DNA of 64,000 nucleotides from Lentisphaeria bacterium (GTDB taxonomy: Bacteria; Verrucomicrobiota; Lentisphaeria; Victivallales; Victivallaceae), in NCBI GenBank assembly GCA_022009855.1, contig CP091727.1, positions 4,278,001-4,342,000 on the forward strand. The letters are read 5' to 3'. Under the pieces are notes generated by a model. The model did not search any database, had not been told where the DNA came from, and saw nothing but the letters and a program-made list of their open reading frames with translations. This document shows, piece by piece, positions 9,400 through 20,594 of this stretch. The stretch's first letter is position 1. Every line of letters begins with the position of its first letter. Both the position numbers and the translations under genes were made by a program.

Positions 9400-9901
9400 A
9401 ACTTCACTCCGTAACGCGTCACCGCCACCATGGCATAGAGGATCGCCGCCGCCGCATTGCCGACATTGATCGAAGCCTTTTCTCCGAACATCGGCAGACT
9501 GACCAGCCCGTCAACCAGTTCCAATGTCTCCGGTGCAACACCGAGCGCCTCGTTTCCAAAGATCATCGCCAGCGGAAATTCATAGTTCATCTCCCAGGCG
9601 AACCGGCTGCCGGACATCGGCTCGGCGGCGAGGATCATCCGATACCCCTCCGCCCGGGCGTTCGCACCGCCGTCGCCGAATCCGGCATCACCCGGCAGGG
9701 GACCATCGCATCCGCCCCCATCGCCGTCTTCGCCAGCTTCGGGTGCGGCGGCGCAGGCGTGTATCCGCAGGCAATGATCTCCGCCGCGCCGATCGCTTCG
9801 GCGATCCGGAAGATATTGCCGGTGTTGTGCGCGCTGCGCAGCCGGTCCAGTACGATGGTGATCCGTTCCACTTCGGGAAACCTCCTGTTTCGAAATTTCA
9901 T
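9396..9901 (-). CDS. TrmH/SpoU-family RNA 2'-O-methyltransferase
   Basis: SPOUT-fold RNA methyltransferase using S-adenosylmethionine. Seen: ITIVLDRLRSAHNTGNIFRI (motif 1), LAMIFGNEALGVAPETLELV (motif 2, knot) and LPMFGEKASINVGNAAAAIL (motif 3). About 168 residues. A single shift near 9660 joins the two halves. The first sensible start is the ATG at 9901 (MKFRNRRFPEVER); upstream codons in the same frame lack family sequence. Whether the target is tRNA or rRNA cannot be told. Confidence 0.85.
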
Positions 9902-9941
9902 TAAATTTATATCTTTCCGCCGCTTTTGCAAGTGCGAAAAC

Positions 9942-9970
9942 TTGCCGGAAGCCCATTTTGATGATATATT
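9942..9970 (+). promoter_or_regulatory. Promoter of lpxA
   Basis: TTGCCG (9942-9947), 17-bp spacer, TATATT (9965-9970), 43 bp before the ATG. Confidence 0.65.
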
Positions 9971-10013
9971 ACGGAAACATTTCTTAATCTTCGGAACATG
10001 AGAGGTTTTCCGT

Positions 10014-10812
10014 ATGCCTAAAATTCATCCCTCCGCAATCGTCGCAGACGGCGCCATCCTCGATGACAGCGTGGAAGTCGGTCCCTTCTGCTATGTCGGC
10101 CCGCACGTTCAGATCGGCGCCGGAACCCGCCTGATCGGTCATTGCAACATCGACGGCTACACCACGCTCGGCACCGGCAATGTGATCCACCCGTTCGCCG
10201 CCCTCGGGCAGCCGGCGCAGGACCACGCAGTCGTCCCCGGGGCAAAAAACCTACCTCAAGATCGGTAACGACAACGTTTTCCGTGAAGGTGCGCCATCCA
10301 CACCGGAACCAAGCCCGACAGTGAGACCGTGATCGGCAATCACTGCATGTTTATGAACGCCACCCACGTCGCCCACAACTGCCGTATCGGCAACAACGTC
10401 ATCTTCGTCGGGTTCTCCGGCTGCGCCGGATATTGCGAGGTGTTCGACAACGTCCTTCTCTCGGCGCTCTCCGGCATGCACCAGTTCTGCCGGATCGGCC
10501 GGTTCGCCATCATCTCCGGCGGCTCGGTCTTCTCGCAGGACGTCCCCCCCTTCATGATGGCGGAAGGACGCAACGGCGGAGTCAAAATGATCAACAAGAT
10601 CGGCCTCCAGCGCGCCGGTTTCAGCAGCGAAACCATCACCATCATCAAGCATCTCTACCGGATCTACTACCGCAGCGGTCTCATCCTCCAACGCGCTGGC
10701 GAAAATCAAGGAGGAGCTGCCGCAAATTCCGGAAGTGCTTGAATTCATCCAGTTCTGTGAAAGCAGCAAGCGCGGCGTCCTTCCCCCGCACAAGGAAGGC
10801 CACCGCAACTAA
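10014..10812 (+). CDS. lpxA: UDP-N-acetylglucosamine acyltransferase
   Basis: First step of lipid A synthesis: transfers a 3-hydroxyacyl chain from ACP to UDP-GlcNAc. Hexapeptide left-handed beta-helix repeats run through IHPSAIVADGAILDDSVEVG and VIGNHCMFMNATHVAHNCRI; the AHNCRIG region contains the catalytic histidine environment, and GLQRAGFS is the typical LpxA C-domain motif. Shifts near 10245, 10290 and 10690 interrupt it; the repaired end is NALAKIKEELPQIPEVLEFI...GHRN. About 265 residues, normal. Its presence indicates an LPS-type outer membrane. Twenty bases later gpmI begins. Confidence 0.9.
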
Positions 10813-10832
10813 CGATAGAGAGGAACTTCATC

Positions 10833-12484
10833 ATGCTCGAACCTTTGAAGAAAAAATCCGGATTTCACCCGCGCCGCGGCCCGGTGGTGCTCGCCATTCT
10901 CGACGGCGTCGGCTTCGGTAAATACACCGACGGCGATGCGGTGCTCAACGCCCACACCCCGGTGCTGGACCGGCTGCTCAAGGAGTGTCCAACCACCCGT
11001 CTCAAGGCACACGGCACTGCGGTGGGCATGCCCTCCGACGCCGACATGGGCAACAGCGAAGTGGGCCACAACGCCATCGGCTGCGGCCGCGTCTTCTCGC
11101 AGGGCGCGAAGCTGGTCGAAGAGGCGGTCGAATCGAAGAAACTCTTCGCCGGAGAAACCTGGAAGAAGCTGATCGCCAACGTGAAGGGAGCACAATTCGA
11201 CGCTCCACTTCATCGGCCTCTTTTCCGACGGCAACGTCCACAGCAACATTGCGCATTTGAAGGCGATGGTGCTGGAGGCAAAGGAGGAAGGAGTCCGGCG
11301 CATCCGCATCCATGCGCTGCTCGACGGTCGCGACGTACCGGAAACCTCCGCGCTGGAATACATCGACCCCTTCGAGGAGTTTCTCGCCGGCCTGAACCGT
11401 GACGGCGTCGACTACCGGATCGCCTCCGGCGGCGGCCGCATGGTCATCACCATGGACCGCTACGGCGCGAACTGGGAGATGGTTCACAAGGGCTGGGAGA
11501 CCCACGTGCACGGCAGCGGGGAGTTCTTCCCCTCCGCGCATGAGGCGATCGAAGCTGCGCGAACGGACCGGCGCCATTGACCAGGATCTGCCCGCCTTCG
11601 TCATCTCCGACGACGGCAGGACGCCGGTCGGCCCGATCGAGGACGGCGATTCGGTGATCTACTTCAACTTCCGCGGCGACCGTTCGCTTGAAATCACGGC
11701 GGCGTTCGAGGAAGAGGCGTTCGACAAGTTCGACCGCGGCCGCCGTCCGCAGGTGATGTATGCGGGGATGATGGAGTATGACGGCGACCTGCATGCCCCG
11801 AAGCTCTATCTGGTCAACCCGCCGGAGATCGACCGCACGATGGATGAGTATCTCTGCGCGACCGGCGTCAGTCAGCTCGCCATCAGCGAGACCCAGAAAT
11901 ACGGGCATGTGACCTACTTCTTCAACGGCAACCGGTCCGGGAAGTTCGACGACAAGCTCGACACCTATGTGGAGATCCGCTCGGATGTGGTCCCCTTCGA
12001 ACAGCGTCCGTGGATGAAGTGCGCCGAAATCACCGACAAGGTGATCGAAGCGATCGAAAGCGGCGCCTACCGGATGATCCGGCTGAACTATCCCAACGGT
12101 GACATGGTCGGCCACACCGGCAGCATGGAGGCGGTGCTGGTGGCGATGGAAGCGCTGGACCTCTGCCTCGGCCGCCTGGTGGAGGCGGTGAAGAAAGCGG
12201 GCGGCGTGCTGGTGATCTCCGCCGACCACGGCAATGCCGACGATATGCTCGAACACGACAAGAAGGGGAACGTCAAGCTTGACGCGGAAGGCAATCCCTG
12301 CCGCAAGACCAGCCATTCGCTCAATCCTGTTCCGTGCATCATTTACGACCCGGAGAGCAAAGGCGAATACAAGCCGGAACTGCGGGAAGGTCTCGGCATC
12401 AGCTCGCTGGCCGCTACCTGCATCGAGCTGCTCGGATATGAACCTCCGGCCGGATACGACCCGGCGGTGATCCAGTTCCGGTAA
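10833..12484 (+). CDS. gpmI: 2,3-bisphosphoglycerate-independent phosphoglycerate mutase
   Basis: Glycolytic interconversion of 3- and 2-phosphoglycerate, Mn-dependent alkaline-phosphatase fold. Seen: VVLAILDGVGFG (metal site), MPSDADMGNSEVGHNAIGCG with the phosphoserine, HALLDGRDVPETSA, FNFRGDR, VISADHGNADDM and KTSHSLNPVPCI. Length about 549 when joined. Two shifts, near 11195 and 11560. The RBS GAGAGGAAC precedes ATG 10833. Probably co-transcribed with lpxA; a strong terminator follows. Confidence 0.93.
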
Positions 12485-12512
12485 TTTCCGGAACAGCCGC
12501 TTCAGACGAAAA

Positions 12513-12549
12513 GGCGGGATCCATGGTCTGCATGGATCCCGCCCTTTTT
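12513..12549. terminator. Bidirectional intrinsic terminator
   Basis: A 13-bp perfect stem (GGCGGGATCCATG / CATGGATCCCGCC, loop GTCTG) with TTTTT on the plus side and TTTT on the minus side, between convergent gpmI and the FAD oxidoreductase. Confidence 0.9.
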
Positions 12550-12581
12550 CGTATCCGGGACTCCGGGTCCGGAGTCAGGAG

Positions 12582-13880
12582 TCACCCCTGCCGCCGCAGC
12601 GCCTCCTGGATCCGGCGGATGTCGGCGTGGCGCGGCTCGACCCCGTTGCGGATCGCAACCGCGGCGGCGGTTCCCACCCCCTGCCCGATGTTCATGCAGA
12701 TCGGCATGACCCGGAAGTTGGAGTGGGCCTTGTGGGTGCCGGAGATGTTGCGTCCGGAGAGCAGCAGTCCGTCGATCTTTTCCGGCACGCAGGCACGGTA
12801 AGGAATGGTATACCGGCCCCGGGCGGAGAAATGTTTCTGCGCGCCGTTCCGGTCCAGCCCGGCTCCCTCGACGTTGTGAATGTCGAAGTTGAACCAGTTG
12901 CGGGTGGCGATCCAGTCGTCAAACACCCGTCCGGAGACGATATCCTCCGGCGTGACGGTGTACAATCCCTTGAAATGACGGGTCTCCCTGACTCCGACAT
13001 TCTGCGCGGAGGCAACCAGATAGCAGTGTTCGAAGCCGGGGAGATATTCACGCAGAAAGAGGACGATCTCGGGCATCTGTTTCCGGCAGACGAGTTCGGC
13101 CCGGGTGAGGTCGTCGGCGCTGGTGCCGTCGATTCCGGTGACATTCGTCATGTTGACGCAGACCTCCCCCGGCAGCCAGGTCGGATAGACCAGCACATGG
13201 CCGGCCGGAGCGGGCAGATGCTCCCGGGCCAGCGCCTGAATCTCCCCCTTCGGCACATCGAGCAGGTGTTCGAAGCTGCCCGGCAGCTGTGCCCGGGAGT
13301 AATCGACGCCGCCGATACGGAACATCAGCGTCACCGGCTGGCAGAGGGAATCCCCTTCGCGCCCGAGCTGGAACTCCGCCCCGGCACGCGCCGCGACATC
13401 GCCGTCACCGGTCGCGTCAACGATGATTTTTCCCATCAGAGCCTGCCGACCGGATTTGCTTTCCGTGACGACGCCGCACACCGCCCCGCCGTCGCGGATG
13501 GCATCGCAGACGAAGGTGTAGAGTCTCAGCCGGACTCCGGCTTCGGTCAGCATATCCAGCAGCACCTTTTTCAGGAGTTCGTGACAGATCTGGTACCGTC
13601 CGGCCCCCTGTGTGGGGCAGAAGACGCCCGCCTTCTCACGCCGCACCCGCTCCATCATCTCATCGAACAGCGGTGAGTCGCAACCGTCAGTGAAGTGCGA
13701 CATCATGCCGCTGGTGGCCATTCCGCCGACGCAGTTGAACTGTTCGACCAGAATGGTGTCCGCGCCGTTTCTGGCGGCGGCGATGGCAGCGGAATATCCG
13801 GCCGGGCCGCCTCCCGCCACGAGCACTTCTGCTCGATCGGCAATTTCAATTTTCCGTTCCGGTTCGGTGTAGAAATCCAT
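12582..13880 (-). CDS. FAD-dependent oxidoreductase (FAD_oxidored family)
   Basis: Intact, 432 residues. The N-terminal Rossmann motif VLVAGGGPAGYSAAIAAARN binds FAD; CVGGMATSGMM and IIVDATGDGDVAARAGAEF are characteristic of the FAD_oxidored (PF12831-like) family, and RCRNISGT-like SGRNISGTHKAHSNFRVMP lies near the C-terminus. No signal peptide. Members are frequent beside carbohydrate-degradation genes in Lentisphaerota and relatives; the substrate is not known. AAGGAG RBS precedes the ATG. Downstream gene order suggests an independent unit. Confidence 0.88.
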   Translation of the reverse strand: MDFYTEPERKIEIADRAEVLVAGGGPAGYSAAIAAARNGADTILVEQFNCVGGMATSGMMSHFTDGCDSPLFDEMMERVRREKAGVFCPTQGAGRYQICHELLKKVLLDMLTEAGVRLRLYTFVCDAIRDGGAVCGVVTESKSGRQALMGKIIVDATGDGDVAARAGAEFQLGREGDSLCQPVTLMFRIGGVDYSRAQLPGSFEHLLDVPKGEIQALAREHLPAPAGHVLVYPTWLPGEVCVNMTNVTGIDGTSADDLTRAELVCRKQMPEIVLFLREYLPGFEHCYLVASAQNVGVRETRHFKGLYTVTPEDIVSGRVFDDWIATRNWFNFDIHNVEGAGLDRNGAQKHFSARGRYTIPYRACVPEKIDGLLLSGRNISGTHKAHSNFRVMPICMNIGQGVGTAAAVAIRNGVEPRHADIRRIQEALRRQG

Positions 13881-14028
13881 GATCGAAACTCCTTTTCTGC
13901 TGTTTCAAGATACTCCGGTTTTCTCTTTAACGTACTGCCGGAGCGGGGAGAATTCCTTCGTTTTTTTTCTCCGTTCTTTCTTGAAAAATCACAGAAATGC
14001 ATGATTTCGCCAACAGATTTTCCGGCCC

Positions 14029-17000
14029 TCAGGGAAAGGGACTCTTCTTCTCCCTGAAATCACGGAGTCTTTCCTTCTTTGTAATCGATTTCAAAAAAGG
14101 GGTTCCGTATTTCAGTCCGGAGGTGTCCAGCCTCAGAAGCAATGTGCTATCTCTCAATTCACAGGGAATCTCGGCGAAACGAGTTCCATCCAGATGAAGC
14201 GCATAGACTCGCGGCGCCCTCTCCCGGGAGGTCTTGAGTTCGATCGTGCAGCGGATCGACTCCATCAGAACCGGCAGCTCACCGGGATTCACGCAACAGA
14301 ACATGGAGGGATTTTCAAACGTCATGTTCGTGTTGAACGCATTGGTCGCGACCGTCAGCAGGACCCGGTCCGCCTCATGCAGCGTCTGACGGGCATTCAG
14401 TGACGCGGCAACCAGAGACGCCGCCACAGAAACATTTCGTACCGCAAACCCCGGCAGTTCGACACTGTCCCCTGCTTGAGAACCGCTCCGGCCAGGCGGG
14501 GCGTGGAAACGGTCAGCGAAAGCCGCTTCGCATCCAGCGTCAATTCGCCGGTTTCACTCTGATAGATCCGCCGGGACCAGCTGGTTCGATTCCCGGAGGG
14601 CAGAATGCCCGTTTCCCGCAGCCGGGCGAGCAGCGCCGGAAAATCGGTGCCGTCGGAGTTGTCCGCACTGACATACCAGTCGGTCACCCGCAGCGGGGAA
14701 AATGACTTTGGCTCCACCATCAGCGTCGGCTGAACCGTTCCGACCGGCAGGAGCGGCGTTCCTTCCGGATAGAGCAGCCCCACCTTCGTCAGCATGGCAA
14801 GCTTGCCGTAATCGTCACTGACGGCGGCGAGATAATTGGCAGGAAACAGATTGGCATTTTTCAGAAGCAGCCCGACGGAATGGGGAGCTTCGCGTACATC
14901 CCCCCCGCAGGAATGTCAGAGCGACAGCCACTTCCGACGCCCGGGAGATCGGATCCATCGCCTGTTCAAATGTCCAGATCGGATCGACGGTGAGCCGCAG
15001 AAGCTGTCCGTGCGGAGTCAGATTGTCCCACCCCTGCAGCGCAGCATAGGAGCCGAAATAGAGTCCACGTTCATGCCGGTAGCGATTGAAGGCACTGTGC
15101 GAATACTCGGTAATGAGATACGGACGGTCGAGGAAACGCGCGGTCGCCGCAGAACGGAAGTAACTGGAATTCAATGAACTCTCCTGTGAGACGGTGGTAT
15201 CGACATCCCGCCCGCCCAGATAGAGCGCCCCCTTGGCATTTCGGCACCAGATTCCGGGTCGGCAACTTGTTGGGATGAGCGAAATAGGTGTGCTGTGCAA
15301 TGACCGGCATCAGGGAACGGGCCGGGACCTCCATCGTGCGCATGATCATGTCCCAGTGTTGAAACAAACCGGGATATCCCGCTTCGCGCAGGGTCCGGAA
15401 GTACCACTCCGTCATCTCCCGCATGGTTCCGATCAGGAAATCGCCCGTGTCCCGCGCCGCCGCATCTCCCCGGCGAAGGACCGCTTCATCGATCCTGCCG
15501 GCCTCCTCCCAGTTCAGCGGCCGCCCCCACGCCTTCGCGAGAGCGGATTCCGTGCGGTACTTTTTGCGGAGCCACTCCCGGAACGGTTTCTGAAACCGTT
15601 TTAGAGCAGTCTTGTCCGCCAGCCGGAAATCCTGTTCATTGAAGAAGTTGACGAATGCGACGGTCGGCTCGTCCTTCAGCCTGGTGCCGGTATATGGATT
15701 CCTGTGATTCATCAGATACTGGACCGCCGCTTCCCAGTGCTTCCGGTAGCGGGGGAAACGAAGAGATCCGCCCGGAACGACTCCCCGGGACCCCTGCCGG
15801 TACGCCATCGAGTAACCGGGCGCATTCATCAGATCCAGGTTGACATAGATGCCGCGCTCCTTGAAGCACTTCAGCAGATAGTCGAAACGATCCAGATTGC
15901 CCGGGTCAATCGGCATCTCCTCCGCCGACTGCGGCAGTCCGGCTTCCGCAATCGTGCGGTGAGGCCGCTGGTGAATCCTGTAACCGACAAGATAGCGGTT
16001 CAGGTAGTGGATCCGGATCAGATTGTAGCCCCTGCGCGGCAACGGCGTCCGCGAACCGCTCGATATCCCCTCTGGTCCATCGGTGCGCTTCCAGCCGCCA
16101 GTACCACAACAGATAGTTCATCGCGATGAACCGCACCGGAACATGCGGCCGCTTTTCAAACGCCAGTTTCCCGGCGGAGTTGACGATCACCCGCCCGAGA
16201 GTTCCCGCCGGAACCCGCTTCCCGTTGAGTTCCGAAAAATCGAGCGCGGTCCCCTTCTTCACCAGATAGCGGTCATTCGGCAGCGGACGGTAACGCGCCG
16301 ACTCGGTTACCGTGAACAGGCGGCGGGCCGCATCCGGATCCGCGACGAACGGAACCGCTCCGCAGACCAGACGACAACCATCGCTCCCGGCCCGAACCGT
16401 AATTGCAAACGTATTTTTGCCCGGCTTTACCGGGAAGTTGAAAATGTGGTCCGTCGGCAGAAACTGCTTGCTCTGATTGCCGTAACGCTCTGTACTGTAC
16501 ACCTTTTTCCATTGATCGAAGCGGTGAACCACCAGTCCGCCGAGACGCCGATCTGCATCATCCTCCCGGGGAGACTCGAATTCGTTGAGAAAGACGAAAG
16601 GTGTTCCGACCGGAGGATTTTTTCCCGTTCTGTGTTACCAGAAAGGTGTTGTCTTTCAACGAGATGGTCCGACTGGAACCATCCTGCTGCTTCAACCGCC
16701 ACATGGGGAAAGCGCCAGAGGCAGCATCTCGGGTGTTTCCGAAAGAACCACCGGCCCCAGAAACAATACGCCGCCCTGCGGATAGTGCCCCAGCATCATT
16801 CGGGGCAGAGCGTAAAGGGCCGTCGGGAGCACGTTCCGCCACAAAATCCAGCGTGCAGGTCTGCCATTCAGGCGAAACGCTCAAGACCGGTGATGTGTTT
16901 TTGCCCAACGGTGCAAAAGGCGCCCGTGCCTGCGCCGGTACAATCCGGATCTCTCCGTTTTGACTGCCTCTGTATTGAAATTGAATCCGGTAGCGGCGTC

Positions 17001-17273
17001 CCTTTTCCAGAGTGCCGCGATAGAGGAAACAGATCTGAATCGATTGTATCGGAGCTCCGGCAGGAACCTGTTTCACCACCGCTTTCAGAACCGGTTCTCC
17101 CGCCGGGGTCTTCTCGTCGGAGAGTTCATGCGTCAACACCGCCCCGCTTGCGGCATAAAAAGTCATGCGGTCCCCCAGCAGGTCGCGTCTGCTTTCGAAG
17201 GTCCATGTTTTCAGTTCGGCCCCTCCGCAGAAAAGCGCAAAAAGCCCCCGAACAACAACAGAAAACGTCTCAT
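14029..17273 (-). CDS. Secreted clan GH-A glycoside hydrolase with N-terminal accessory domains
   Basis: Starts MRRFLLLFGGFLRFSAEG (signal peptide), then about 200 residues of beta-rich carbohydrate-binding-like sequence (TWTFESRRDLLGDRM...). The catalytic (beta/alpha)8 domain includes NLIRIHYLNRYLVGY, VAFVNFFNEQDF (Asn-Glu acid/base signature of clan GH-A) and PYLITEYSHSAF with the probable nucleophile Glu. A C-terminal beta domain ends RERLRDFREKKSPFP. About 1080 residues; at least seven shifts (near 17215, 16590, 16060, 15270, 14910, 14800, 14440). Exact family (GH5-, GH42- or GH2-like) is unclear. It starts 11 bp after the stop of a pseudopilin gene and shares its GAGGTGGTG ribosome site, so the two are one operon. 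Confidence 0.75.
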
Positions 17274-17284
17274 TTCACCACCTC

Positions 17285-18046
17285 TCAGCGATACGGATTC
17301 CACTCAAGCTGTTTCCAGAGAGTCAGCGGATCAACCGCAGCAACATGCCCGTCGAAAAAAGAGCACATTGGCCCGCAGGGCGTGCGTATATGCCACCCGG
17401 CCTGTGGTAAGAGTGGGATCCGCCTGGTCGCGCAGAAGATTCCACTTCCCTTCGGAACTGGTTGAGTTGTCCGCGCCGCGCGCTTCCACGTGCAGAAAAC
17501 GCTTCGACGGCAATTTGATCCGGCGAAGATTGTAGGCGTAATAGCCGTTGACCTCAGGGACATCGTTCGTCGTGGCGTTCATCCCGTAAAAACTGATGCG
17601 TACACAGCCCTTGTATTTGATGTTTTCTCCGCTCAGATCCGGTTTTTCATAGCAGGTCCAGCGGCTCACCTCCGAGCAGAGATACTTTGTGGGAACCCAG
17701 GGTTCCTTCCATTCGCTCGGACTTTTTCCCGATGAACATGCACAGATAGTGGATCACCAGTTTGCGGTTGTTGTACCAGACCTCAGACCAGTCGGAGTTT
17801 CGAAAGGCGACCATGGATTCCTCGTAGTCGTTGGCATACATGGCGCCCGCGGTTCCGAGCGTCTTCATATTGGAGGCACACTGGGCCGCCCGCGCCTTCT
17901 CCCGGGCCTTGTTCAATGCCGGAAGAAGCATGGACGCCAGAATCGCTATGATAGCAATAACAATAAGCAATTCTATCAGAGTGAAAAAAATTCCGCTGTG
18001 CCTGAAACTGCTTTCGATTCCATAACGGATTCCGCCTCATAAACAT
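17285..18046 (-). CDS. Type II pseudopilin-like secreted protein
   Basis: Repaired N-terminus MFMRRNPLWNRKQFQAQRNF then FTLIELLIVIAIIAILASML, the class III prepilin signal cleaved before Phe, followed by LPALNKAREKARAAQC. An extra T in a T7 run at about 17988 separates the start from the core. The globular part has a second shift near 17660 and ends FFDGHVAAVDPLTLWKQLEW, similar to the conserved C-terminal DGHV block of these Lentisphaerota/planctomycete proteins. It precedes the glycoside hydrolase by 11 bp. Function within a secretion pseudopilus or as a surface anchor is inferred only. Confidence 0.8.
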
Positions 18047-18134
18047 GCCGTTTCTCTCCAGTTGACTTCTTGATGATTTCTTGCTCTCAGCAGAAATCGG
18101 AAATTCCAATTTCCCGATACTGACTGCTTTTATA

Positions 18135-18163
18135 ATTATACAGGATTTCTTGACAAAAGGCAA
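18135..18163 (-). promoter_or_regulatory. Promoter of the pseudopilin-glycoside hydrolase operon
   Basis: Minus strand TTGCCT (18163-18158), 17-bp spacer, TATAAT (18140-18135), leaving a leader of about 80 nt. The 319-bp divergent gap 18047-18365 otherwise holds a TATATT box at 18313-18318 facing the AraC gene and no ORF. Confidence 0.6.
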
Positions 18164-18365
18164 TGATAAAAAAGTGATTCCGGTGATATTTTTTCAACAG
18201 AAGCCGATTCTCTCCGGGAATTCGCCTCTCCCCCGGAAAAAGTTTTCGAAAATTCGATTTCTCCGCAGAAACTCATCTTGGGTTTCTCAATAGAAAATTT
18301 GATATTTTGTGATATATTACCGGAACATGTAAAAGCGCACGAGCTTGGATTGCGCACGAAAGAGG

Positions 18366-19258
18366 ATGAACTTCATGATGACGGAATTCGAAGCCATGTG
18401 GGATCTGTTCCGCCGCGCAGCGGAACAGCCGGTAAAACAGCTGTTTTTCGCAGACGTGCGTCCTCTGCCGCCGCAGTCGGAATTCGTCCACCAGCACCCC
18501 TGCCCCCGGCTGCTGATTCAGCTCGCCGGCAGCACCCGGATCCATCACGCACGCGGCGGACAGCTCAGCACGAAAAATTCTCCAGCCCGGCACAGTGCTC
18601 TTCGCCCATCCGGGCGCCTGGGCGGAAGAGCGCCCCGATTCCGACACCGTCCTTTTCTCGATGGTGCTGCTGGATGAATGTGTCCGCTTCATCCGGCGGG
18701 TCGGCCAGGAAAAGCATGTCTACCATACTGCGGCAATCCGCTGCCGCGCCCTGCCGCGGATCATGGAGGCGATTCTCGCCATCGACCAGGACACCCCCCT
18801 CTGCCGCCATCTGCTGACCCCTCTCTTTGAGGCGTTGTCGGAGGAATTCAACGCGGAAATGCGGGGAAGAACGGCTGTCACGCCGGGAACAGGAGTGGAA
18901 ACTTCTTCAGGAGTTCATCACCCTCAATCTGGCCCGCGACATCGGTCGCAATGAAATTGCGACGGCGGCGGGACTTCAACCGGCGACGGTTTCCCGGCGT
19001 ATCCGGTCACACAGCGGCATGACGCTGCGCAGATATCTGACCGTCGCCCGCCTTAACTACGCCCGGCGGCTGCTGATGGAAACCGACCTCTCCATCGAAG
19101 AGATCGCCCGACAGAGCGGTTACCGATATGCGAGCTACTTTATCCGCGCCTACCGCAAGGTATTCGGCACGTCTCCAGGTGCGGACCGGGCCGGGCAGGA
19201 GACGAATACCGGAGGTCATCGAACCCGCTCTAAACAAGTTCCGGCAAATTCGTTTTGA
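18366..19258 (+). CDS. AraC-family transcriptional regulator
   Basis: N-terminal sensing region MNFMMTEFEAMWDLFRRAAE with a cupin-like segment (HQHPCPRLLIQLAGSTRI), then two helix-turn-helix units: NEIATAAGLQPATVSRRIRS and the second HTH LSIEEIARQSGYRYASYFIR followed by RKVFGTSPG, the AraC C-terminal signature. Shifts near 18565 and 18865. The final 25 codons after FGTSPG overlap the convergent adenosine deaminase by 29 bp, so a further shift may hide an earlier stop. Divergent from the pseudopilin/GH operon, which it probably controls. The ATG at 18366 is preceded by AAAGAGG. Confidence 0.82.
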
Positions 19259-20205
19259 TCTGATTTCGCAATCTGAGCTTTCGTTCTTCGGGCAGGAATG
19301 ACGCCTCGATTCCGTTGACAGCCAACTGAAATATTTCCGCGGAGGTCAAGCCGAGGGCGAGCTGTACAGCGGTCCAGTTGTCGCTGGCATATCCGAGAAA
19401 GTAAGCGGGATCATCCGAGTTGATCGTAACGCATAATCCCCGGGCGAGCATTTGTTTCAGAGGGTGTTCCGAAAGTTTTTCACGACATTCAGCCGGAGAT
19501 TGGAAATCGGGCACATCGTCAACGGAATACGTTTCTCCGCCAGAGTTTGCATCAAACGGGGATCGAGAATGGCGGCATTCCCATGATCTATGCGGTCGAC
19601 ATTGAGTTCAACCGCTTCACGGACATATTCAGCGGGTCCCTCTTCCCCGGCATGAACACAGATGCGGAATCCCCCGTTCCCGGCACGCTTCGAAATATGG
19701 TTTGAAACGCCATGGCGGATTCCCATTTCAGCTCCGCCCATGCCGAAAGCGGCAATCTGATCATACCAGGGAGCCAACTGTTCCAGAGCCTGCAACGCCT
19801 CCTCAACAGGGCGGGTCCGCATTGCCGTACCCATATAAAGACAGGAAATACGATCCCGCATATCATGAACGGCACTGAAAACACCACGCATGATTGCATG
19901 AAGCGGCGTCTTTTTCGTTGAAAGATCTGCGGATTGAAAAAAAAATTCCGTATGAATCACTCCATCGGCGGAAGCGCGTTGAAGATAAGCACTGGTCAGA
20001 TCGTAAAATCCTGTTCCGTAACAAGGACTTCACAGCCTTTATAATAGATCGCGAGAAAACCGGAAAGATCACGGAACTGAAAAGCTTCATGCAGCTCCTG
20101 TGGAGTTTTCCACGGCAACGGGATATGATTTCGTCCAGCAAGTCGGAACAGCATTTCCGGTTCGAGAGTTCCTTCCAGATGAACATGCAAATCGGTCTTC
20201 GGCAT
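19230..20205 (-). CDS. add: Adenosine deaminase
   Basis: Hydrolyses adenosine to inosine. MPKTDLHVHLEGTLEPEMLF carries the HxH zinc site; RICVHAGEEGPAEYV holds the catalytic HAGE; RIDHGNAAILDP the next metal His; and VTINSDDPAYF the final zinc/catalytic Asp pair. About 325 residues, usual size. Shifts near 20000 and 19470. Flanking DNA is visibly AT-richer than the surrounding genes, which may indicate recent acquisition. No purine transporter is adjacent. Confidence 0.9.
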
Positions 20206-20284
20206 TTTTTACGAAATCATACCGCCCTCCTGAATGTTTTGATTGCAAAGTCATCTGCATGCCACTTTCGATACCGTCTGAAAA

Positions 20285-20569
20285 TTACGCAAGGAACTTG
20301 CAAATCTGCTGTTTTTCAATGGATTGCGCACTTCCTGATTGTACAAATTCTTTTCGGGGAACAGGTAAAAATCCCTCCCTGGTTACTATATCCCGGAGTT
20401 TGCCGTTTTCAAGCATCGAAACAGACGATTCATCCGCATCTGATATTGCAAACCACCGGATGGGAACAGCGTTAAAGAGCGATCGAAAAAATTGTTCTAG
20501 ATAAAAAATTTTGTAAGATTCTGGAATCGGAACAATCTTCTGGTTGAACTTTAAATTTGTTCCATCCAT
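20285..20569 (-). CDS. Hypothetical ORF upstream of add
   Basis: A 94-codon open frame MDGTNLKFNQKIVPIPESYK...KQQICKFLA with aromatic-rich, protein-like composition (YLEQFFRSLFNAVPIRWFAI). It occupies the otherwise empty 20206-20594 gap and reads in the same direction as add. No domain recognised and no clear ribosome site before the ATG; codon use is AT-rich. It may be the front of a larger, frameshifted gene or not coding at all. Confidence 0.3.
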   Translation of the reverse strand: MDGTNLKFNQKIVPIPESYKIFYLEQFFRSLFNAVPIRWFAISDADESSVSMLENGKLRDIVTREGFLPVPRKEFVQSGSAQSIEKQQICKFLA

Positions 20570-20594
20570 AATATATTTACGATAAAAGGAGAAT

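Noticed and set aside
13997..14197. Small plus-strand ORF between the FAD oxidoreductase and the glycoside hydrolase end
   Set aside because: It overlaps the repaired C-terminus of the hydrolase on the other strand and lacks a ribosome site.
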